Made by a program: the position numbers and the translations under genes. A stretch of DNA of 64,000 bases from assembly GCF_040054535.1 (NCBI RefSeq), contig NC_090779.1, positions 22,123,001-22,187,000 on the forward strand. Direction: 5' to 3'. The stretch is from Antennarius striatus (taxonomy: Eukaryota > Chordata > Actinopteri > Lophiiformes > Antennariidae). Positions 39,647 through 64,000 of the stretch are shown one piece after another; positions within the stretch are counted from its first letter, which is position 1, and each line of letters starts with the position of its first letter. Below the pieces are notes generated by a model. That model was not told the origin of the DNA, did no database searches, and was given only the letters and a program-made list of their open reading frames with translations.

Positions 39647-40168
39647 CCGGACTCGCTTTGAGCTCCTTGTTTTCTATCATGAAGAATTCTTGAATGTGTC
39701 TTTTTTTGACCCTCGTGCTTAATGAGCGCAAGGACTTGAACGCTGACATGAAGCGACCCCCACACACACACAGTGACCAGAGACCCGAGGTCACCCGGAA
39801 CCATGTCGACGACTTTCATACGCATCCTCGTATGCTTCTCATGTGAGCTGATCGCACCTCCGCCCCATTCATTCAGACTGGCTGCACTCGTGTGTTGATG
39901 ACAGATTAAAGTATTGCAGTGTTGCCTCTGGGTTGATGTGAGTTTCTTCTCCTGGGGGATGCAGAGTCAGTGTACACTGTGTGGTGATTGTGTTGATGAT
40001 GTAAAACATTTTAAAAAAAAACATGGGGACTTGTTGATCTTAGAAATTAACTTTTGCAGCATTTTCAACAGTGAGGATTTTATGCAAGAAAACAAATCTT
40101 ACTGTAACATTCCATGTCATCGTTAGCCAGCCATCGTTACAGGGATGTACTCGCCTGTGTCAAATAAA
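39647..40168 (+). other. mon2: 3' UTR of mon2 with polyadenylation signals
   Basis: The non-coding tail after TGA has an ATTAAA at 39905-39910 and a canonical AATAAA at 40163-40168. The latter is the likelier major site, giving a 3' UTR of about 540 bases. Confidence 0.65.
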
Positions 40169-40345
40169 TGGGACGATTTTACGATCAGCTCTGTGCTCAA
40201 TGTGTTTTAACACGACCTGCAACCTCCGTTATACACCTGGTGGCAGGTAGGACAGCATAGCTATACCAAAGTGTTGCTCTACCGTTCACCTACAGATGGC
40301 GCTGCAGCAGCTAAATTATTACTGATGCTGGGAGGACCGGTTAGA

Positions 40346-40393
40346 ATTACTGGTCACTTGTCAGTGACCAGTAATAAGTGATATCACTTATTA
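40346..40393. repeat. Perfect hairpin overlapping a 22-bp palindrome
   Basis: Hairpin arms 40346-40358 and 40363-40375 are 13 bp, perfect, with a 4-base loop. It overlaps a spacer-less perfect palindrome at 40372-40393 (TAATAAGTGAT and its complement). This is the same abutting double-inversion layout as at 3788-3873, with unrelated sequence. Confidence 0.9.
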
Positions 40394-40499
40394 GTAAAGA
40401 GAGGATTATAAATCCAGGTATGTAAACAGGAGGTGACTTCATAACTTGGTTCAGCACAATAAAAGTGGATTTCTTTTAACATACATACATGAGTTGCTG

Positions 40500-40592
40500 A
40501 AGATGTCTGTGTAGGTTCTCAGTCATCCAGGTCATGGTGATCCAAAAGCTGTTTAAGTCAATCCACTGGACGTTCTTAACGTCCAGTGGATT
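40500..40592. repeat. Dispersed fish repeat fragment ending in a hairpin
   Basis: GTTCTCAGTCATCCAGGTCATGG and the following bases to CCACTGGAC match a high-copy teleost repeat I recognise by sequence. The element family is unknown to me. Its usual continuation, as in the copy at 58058-58110 (CCACTGGACTTTTTTGAAG), is replaced here by an inverted copy: arms 40560-40574 and 40578-40592, 15 bp, perfect, 3-base loop. Confidence 0.65.
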
Positions 40593-40898
40593 TGGATGAG
40601 TTGCTGGAATAAAAAACAAGAAGGAACACTAATTTAGGAAAAACAGATTTCTGTTGCGTACAATAGACAAAAAGAGGGTCGAATTGATGTTGAGAAAAGT
40701 CCTGGAAATCCTTCAGTGACTCCTTTAAACACCCCCTTCTCACCCGTCTACACACCCAACTACACCTGTTTGCGCACCTGTACAGCGCTTCTCCCTCTTT
40801 AAACGTTGCGTAAAGGCTCCAAACACAATCTGCTCAAGATTTTACGCAATGAGAGAAAATAATCGAATGCATTTTCACCGGCCGTCTGTATAATCCTG

Positions 40899-40906
40899 TA
40901 TAAATA
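40899..40906 (+). promoter_or_regulatory. TATA box candidate for the let-7i primary transcript
   Basis: TATAAATA lies about 400 bases upstream of the let-7i hairpin, at the edge where base composition changes from AT-rich to GC/CpG-rich (about 40990-41460). It would place transcription start near 40930. Inference from motif and position only. Confidence 0.35.
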
Positions 40907-40929
40907 CACACAAGCTAATCAATGGTTTC

Positions 40930-41457
40930 CATCGGTGCTTCATTATTAACACTACACACACTGATTCACTATAGTAATAGAAGTGGTTTCGACTCAAACG
41001 ACACGACGTTCTCATCGCCAGCCGGACCCGCTGGCCCGCCTTGTCCCGTCCTCTGGCGGTCCGCGGGCCACAGCTTCCTCAAGTGGGTCATCTGAGGACC
41101 GTTGTGCGAGTAGCAGCGCGGAAGAGGAGGAGCGGAGGGAGCAGGTCCGCTTTGGGCGGGGTTTCCCGTTTATTTCTAGCCCGCACAGACGCGGAGCGAC
41201 GCGGGGAGAGGACGGAGCATCTCCCGCCGGATGCAGGGGATCGTCGCCCCTGCGCGTTTTCTCCATTTTCCCGTGTTTTTCCCCGTGCCGTGGGCTGCGT
41301 GTTGGCCACGCACTGGCTGAGGTAGTAGTTTGTGCTGTTGGTTGGGTTGAGACACTGCCCGCTATGGAGATGACTGCGCAAGCTACTGCCTTGCTAGTGC
41401 TGGTGCGTTCGCGTCCTCCGAGGGACCGGATCCGGCTCGTCTCTGCGGTCTGAACAG
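40930..41457 (+). ncRNA. Putative first exon of the let-7i host transcript
   Basis: The GC- and CpG-rich segment surrounding let-7i ends at a good splice donor, CAG|GTAACG, at 41457/41458. A strong acceptor (TTTCTCTGCAG) follows at 41590, so a spliced non-coding host RNA with the hairpin in exon 1 is plausible. The 156-codon frame across 40983-41453 runs through the miRNA and has no protein-like features. The extent and existence of the transcript are inference. Confidence 0.35.
41313..41396 (+). ncRNA. let-7i: let-7i microRNA precursor
   Basis: The 84-base hairpin contains the complete let-7i-5p mature sequence at 41318-41339 (begins TGAGGTAGTAGTTTGTG) and let-7i-3p at 41374-41395 (begins CTGCGCAAGCTACTGCC). 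The arms pair and the terminal loop differs from the human precursor at only a few positions. let-7 miRNAs repress LIN28, HMGA2, RAS and other growth genes and mark differentiation; LIN28 in turn blocks processing through the terminal loop. In human, let-7i lies between MON2 and PPM1H, exactly as here. No other miRNA hairpin was seen nearby, consistent with let-7i being a single-gene locus. The primary transcript is probably the GC-rich region around it. Confidence 0.98.
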
Positions 41458-41590
41458 GTAACGCGGCTGCCGGGTCGTATCTTCCGGGACGCAGGAACGC
41501 TTGGATGGAACCGCGACAGACTGCGGGGTGAAATGCACTTTTGTTGTCAACACTTTTAATTAGAATTGTATATGCTTGCTTTCTCTGCAG

Positions 41591-43166
41591 GATGGAGGCA
41601 GAATTCACGCAGGTTCATTTTATCATTCAACACGGCTTTTGTTCACCGTGAGGCTCGAATCTCCCGCAGCACTCAAACGCCTCATCGACACCGGACGTCA
41701 CCGTTAACCTAATCTGAAATCCTAAATCTGGATGCGCTGCCGCACGCAGGCAGACGTACCACGTGACCCCACCACCCTCGGGGGGGTCGAGTGCAGTAGG
41801 GGGTGGTGTTCCAGTAGTAGTGTCCTCACTGAGGTCCTGGAGCCCAGATGTGGATCATGTGTTGCCAGGTAACCCCCCCAGCTGCTGGCTGCTCCTTCTC
41901 ATCAGTATGGGCAGATGGGGGTCTTGTCCTGTGGGGTGGGGGGGCCACAGTGGTTGATGAGCTTTGATTGGCTGCAGGAGATGTGGTCGATTCACCATGC
42001 TGGGGCTGCTGTCGCTCCCCTCCAGCCGCCGGATGATGGCATGCCTCTCGCTCCATCCTGCGTTTGACCTTCTGAGACGCCTCATGAAACATTGATGAGC
42101 TCACACTCGGGTGTGTGTCAGAGTCGTGTTTGTCTGGGCCGGCGCTGCCCACCAGCATCTGTTCCGACATTAAATTAGAAGTTCACACACTTGTGGTGAA
42201 GCGGCTGAAAGGAGACGACTGTGGAGGAGAGAGACGCTCGCTCCAGTTCTGATCTGCCCTGATGATGAGGAGGAGTCCTCCAGCCTCCAGGGAAACCGGA
42301 CCTCATCCGTCTGGTGTTCATTTGAGCCAGCCTGGAGATAAATCACACTCCAGCCACAGCAGTAAATAAGAAAGGAAAACCTACTCCTTTAGATGACAAT
42401 CACAGCTGCACCTCTTGAAGCAGCCGCACCCTGATCCAGAACGGAGGAGACCTCCACGTGGGGCCCTGGGGCCCGCTGACAACGAATCCACTGGTGGAGG
42501 TGTCGATGGTCAGTAAACAACCCGCTGCTGGATTTAAACCGAACATCTGCTTCATTTTATGATTTCATCATCGCTCATTCAGCCGGTTGTTTTCTGAGTT
42601 ACTGAATCGATCAGCGGTGTGTGGAGATGTAGCCGCCGCCACATCAAAGATAAAAACGATCAATAATAGAAGATGATTCTCAAAACTATAGATGGTTTAA
42701 ACTGTAATTTACCTTAAAACAGTTGTTGCTGTTCTGATCTTTGGGTTTTGGTATGAAAAATACACCTTTTCCAAATTTAACTGATCAATTAGCTGATAAA
42801 TATTTACCAGCAGCATAGTCCAGGTCAGGCAATTTATTGATTATTGGGGAATTAATTGGTTATTGTTGAGTAGAAAAAAATCCAGTTTGAATTAAATGTG
42901 TGAATGTTTTGAATTTTTTTCTTTTCTTGTAGTAACCTGAATATCTTTTTGGTGTTGCTTTGGAAATTAGGAGAATAAAAGCTGGTGTGTTTCCCTCTTT
43001 CCTCCTGTGGGGGTGTGAAGGCCTCGCATCACCTTTCCTCCAGAGATGATGATCTGCTCAGCATCACCCTCAGATCCGTCCACCAGTGGGGTGGGAGCGC
43101 TGCAACCTTTGAAAAACAAGCCACCCACAGGAATGACTGTCATCACTGCCGTCATCCAATCTGGAC
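41591..43166. other. Downstream of let-7i, no gene recognised
   Basis: Moderately GC-rich to 42,500, then AT-rich. Could hold later exons of a let-7i host RNA. No protein-coding signal is seen. Confidence 0.5.
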
Positions 43167-43180
43167 CACACTCACACACA

Positions 43181-43225
<45 letters not shown>
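43167..43225. repeat. (AC)n microsatellite
   Basis: CACA run with one CATA interruption. Confidence 0.93.
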
Positions 43226-43228
<3 letters not shown>

Positions 43229-43554
43229 TGTGGGGAGTCGGAGGTGTGCCAGCTCGGTTCTGGCCCAGCTGGAGGAAGACGCGGAGCTGGCCTGGAGGGA
43301 CCAGATGGTCCTCAGGCTCCTGAGGAGGACCCGGGATTGTGGGACCTCCATCATCCCATCATAATGTAATGTCTGAGTGTGTGACCGGTTCACATCGTCG
43401 TCTTATGGGCAGGATGTGTATGGGATGTAAGAATAAAATATTGGCTCAGGTTTATTGATTCCAGTTTCGATCAATAAATGAGCGTGTAGGAACAATTAAC
43501 TGTCATGTTGCCATAACAATAAATCAAGAATTTTACAATATCACTAACAAGTAA

Positions 43555-43555
<1 letters not shown>

Positions 43556-43639
<84 letters not shown>
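43556..43639. repeat. Compound (CT)n(AT)n microsatellite
   Basis: About 20 CT units followed directly by about 20 AT units. The AT half is self-complementary and prone to cruciform formation. Confidence 0.95.
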
Positions 43640-43640
<1 letters not shown>

Positions 43641-44450
43641 TGTGTAATTAGATTTTATCCAATCACTTATTTTATCTCTAAATTATTAGCAGATAATTTA
43701 ATTCACCTGCTTTTTTAATTGAATTTAAGTTAATTTTAGAAAAAAAGACTACATATAAATTGTAATTTTCTTTCTTTTTTAGTCCATTTATTAAAGAGTT
43801 TGTAAATGTAATTAAATAAAGTAATATGATTTCACTGTTATGTCTTCCTGGTGTCATGAGCATCACCTGTGTTTCTGTGGTTATGACATCATAAGGTGCT
43901 GTTGGTCCCGTCCTCTTGGCTCTCAAAGGCCAACCAAACAAAGGTCCAGGAAGCTAATGATGATGATGATTAGTAATTGGTCAGGAGAAAGTTCAGACTG
44001 TAGAACTTGACGTGAGGAGGATATTTGAACTTACCTGATGAAGAGACCCTGTTTCACTCAAACTGTTAACAGCTTGGATTTCTCTTTCGAACCCCAAGAG
44101 GTAAAATCGATTTTGTATTTGTAAAATATTCAGAAATAAAATGTTGAATATTGATTAAATTCTGCTGTGAATATTCTCTCATCAAATTGCCACAGAATCA
44201 CCCTCTATTCACTGTGAATCATATAATTTTTCACATGTTTCGTTGCCATGTCATGAAAGCTGTAACCTGTGATTTGGTTTCCTGTCGCTGAGCTCTTATA
44301 TTTCAAGTATTTGGTTTTGACAGCAGTCGCACCTAAAAATCCCTTTTTTGTTCCACACCCACTCCCTCAGTGCGTCGTGCTTCAGGCCAGTTGAAATGGG
44401 GATGAACGTGTCATGCTCAGCTTTCTTTCACAAGTTGTCTTTCATCACTC
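43640..44450. other. AT-rich spacer, nothing recognised
   Basis: No coding, RNA or repeat-family signal found between the compound microsatellite and the next TG array. Confidence 0.5.
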
Positions 44451-44452
44451 CG

Positions 44453-44453
<1 letters not shown>

Positions 44454-44493
<40 letters not shown>
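44454..44493. repeat. (TG)n microsatellite
   Basis: TG run of about 20 units. The next short tandem array is an (ATT)n run at 45164-45202. Confidence 0.93.
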
Positions 44494-44495
<2 letters not shown>

Positions 44496-45078
44496 TCAGT
44501 GCTGAATTACGCCTCCACCATAAAGTCTCCTGTCAGGCTGTTCTGTGAACTGATACCCTTCATCCATATTGCTTCAGGGACTCGCTGACACAGTTTGGTG
44601 AAGCTCTTATTTAGCACAGCTGACAGTGAAGGCGTCCATCGCCACTCAGACCCACACTGCAGACTTCAGGTTCTGCAGCTGACAGCCCGACAGATGTCTT
44701 TTACATGTAAGAAGCACTTGAACGCACCACAAAGGGACAGAGGTCAAACTGTGAAGAGTTCACCATTAAATAAAACGATGGCATTAATTATTCTTGCCTA
44801 TGCACAGCTGAAGAAGACGGGACTCATTTTAAAATATAAATTATAACCTTAAATAAACAGGAAATGACATCACGTGTACACAATAAAGTACAAGTCCCTC
44901 TAAGATAAAATGTTTTTAGGTATATACCAGCCTCAGAAAGATCTTAAGTTTAAGGATATTTTTGTTTGAAACATCTGGTTCTCCTTTTGTTTCCTCCAAC
45001 AAACTTTATTCTCATGTCAGAACCATAATAATAAAAAATCTTTACTTCAGTCACTTTATATTTTCATTACTTTAATCT

Positions 45079-46653
45079 TTTTATTGAAAGCAACCGAACA
45101 AAATACTAAAAAGTCAGAAATTGTCTTTATTTTTAATACGGCAGAAAGATAAGTGTGTAAACTATTATTATTATTATTATTATTATCATTATTATTATTA
45201 TTCCCACATTGTCATCTAGGTTTCCCAAACAGTAAAAATTACGTTTCAGCAAAACGTAAAACATTATTTACATTTTGTACATTTTAGATCAAGTTCCTCT
45301 TTTTGTTTCAGTTGCAGCAGTGAACCAAAGAGATGCTGGATCAGGGGAAATATTAGAGACGTAAATGACGTCTGTTTAAATGAGGAAGCTACAAATCACA
45401 CAAAAATCATGCGGCTCGTATTTCCTGATCTTCATGATTTAATAGCGCAGCAGCAGCGTCCTTTAATGGACACATGTAATTAAATTAAAATATAATCCAG
45501 ACAAAACTCATGAAGGTACCAGAACCTGCAGCTGGAACCTCAGACAAGCAGTCCTGAAGGTCGAATCTGAAGCAGCTGGATTCTATTAAGAGTTTGCAGA
45601 CGTTCACTTGAGTCCTCGCTGATGGAACATCCCATAACGGCACATTTTGAGCGAGCTGTATCCTGTGACCTTGACGGCAACGTAGAAGAGAGTCTGGAAC
45701 AAAATCCAGCTGCATCACCGCATGGATGGGATTCTGCACCTCCTTCAGCAGAAGGATGTGAAATAAAAGAACCCGTTTGGGTCGTTTTGTGTGATCCTGT
45801 TCAAATCAGTTTCATATCTCAGAGCCTTTGGAGACGTCTGACGTCGTGTTTCTGCAGGTTTTTCTTTCTTTTAACTGGTCCCCATCTGCTCCAACTGTTT
45901 AGTAAAATGCTGTGACACATTTGTTATTTAAAGCTCTGGAACCATCTTACAGACTAAGAAACTTCACCAAACTATCCATCATTTGAGGGACGAGTGTAGG
46001 ATGAGAGAGACTTCATTTCAACAAGGGAGAACACATCCGCAGAAAATCTTCAAATGACACTACTGACTAAAACTGTCTACCTTTTTCATGATTCCAACTT
46101 TAACACTGGGACTGAGTGATGGCACAGGTATCAGCAAACAGGTGAGGTGCAAAAACAGGAAGTAAATCATGAGGTAGATAGCTGACAGTCAGACGCTTCT
46201 CCTCGTAGCTTCATGAACATCTCCTGGTGGCATGGCCTTCATGAACGTCTCCTGCATCCTCCTTCATTGAGGGACTAGAAACAGCAGCAGCGATCAGAAG
46301 CCCAGTGTTTCTGCTAACGAATCATTTCTGCAGGATTCGGCTGTCCATTTTTTTTTTTTTTTACTCTGTACAACAAAAGCAGACCAGACTCGCTTCACAT
46401 GTTCACGTTCTAAACGTTGTGCACGAGCTGACAGCAGCCCTGAGACGTCGCCGTCTCATCGTGAGAGATGATGCTCTCAGGCGTGGGTCGCGCCCGACGA
46501 CCTGATCCAGCTTCAGCTCTTCTGACGATTCCTAGAAATAAAAGAGATCTTCCTCATGGAGATGCAGTGTTTTGAATCCTTCAGCATAGGAGGAAAGAGC
46601 TTCAAAAAGAACACAGAAGTGCAGACGTGGCGTCTTCTTCTGTGGTGGTTCGG
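45079..46653 (-). other. ppm1h: Probable 3' UTR region of ppm1h
   Basis: Downstream (on the - strand) of the ppm1h stop codon. The + strand hexamers TTTATT near 45079-45084 and 45126-45131 are AATAAA on the transcribed strand and are candidate poly(A) signals. No nearer canonical signal was spotted, so the 3' UTR may be about 1.5 kb. It ends close to an (ATT)n run at 45164-45202. Confidence 0.35.

Positions 46654-64000
<17,347 letters not shown>

Larger units (their letters stand above)
40169..40898. other. Spacer between mon2 and the let-7i locus
   Basis: No coding exon. It contains two clusters of perfect inverted repeats (40346-40393 and 40560-40592) and a fragment of a dispersed fish repeat (about 40500-40570), all listed separately. 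Confidence 0.6.

Noticed and set aside
40983..41608. Frames of 156 codons (+) and 198 codons (-) over the GC-rich island
   Set aside because: They overlap the let-7i hairpin, are Arg/Pro/Ser-rich as expected for GC-rich non-coding DNA, and match no protein I know.

Overview
The window is vertebrate nuclear DNA, most likely from a percomorph-type teleost fish. It has intron-rich genes with canonical GT-AG splice sites, short introns for a vertebrate, abundant long (CA)n/(TG)n, (ATT)n and (GAA)n microsatellites, a fish-type non-LTR retrotransposon tail, and protein sequences close to mammalian orthologues. The exact species cannot be told from the sequence. All gene models were built by hand from conserved protein sequence plus splice sites. 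In each of the three models the reading frame stays open through every exon junction.

Layout. (1) 1-7381: no gene recognised. It holds microsatellites, two back-to-back perfect hairpins (3788-3873) and a weak coding-like remnant near 4844-5120. (2) 7382-13099, + strand: a 14-exon SLC6 neurotransmitter transporter of the GABA/betaine group, best described as slc6a13-like (GAT2-like), 613 aa. (3) 14629-40168, + strand: mon2, 36 coding exons including a 3-nt and an 18-nt micro-exon, 1710 aa, with a TATA/CRE/ZNF143-type promoter and a compact 3' UTR. A decayed LINE fragment lies in one intron. (4) 40899-41590: a GC-rich promoter-like island carrying the let-7i microRNA hairpin (41313-41396). (5) 46654-64000, - strand: ppm1h, 10 coding exons, 514 aa. 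The window ends exactly one base before its start codon is complete.

The order mon2 - let-7i - ppm1h, with mon2 and ppm1h convergent and let-7i between them, is the arrangement I recall from human chromosome 12q14, so this is an old syntenic block. MON2 is a DCB/HUS scaffold of the trans-Golgi/endosome. PPM1H is a Golgi-anchored PP2C phosphatase acting on phospho-Rab GTPases. Both work on Golgi/endosome membrane traffic, but nothing in the sequence shows co-regulation. The GABA-transporter gene upstream of mon2 is not a neighbour of MON2 in human, where USP15 lies there.

I did not find a wholly new system. The items most worth following up are the 3-nt micro-exon with a possible zero-length recursive splice point just before it in mon2, the GC-AG intron in ppm1h, and several perfect short-range inverted repeats that look like replication template-switch scars. 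One of those sits inside a dispersed repeat that also occurs elsewhere in the window.
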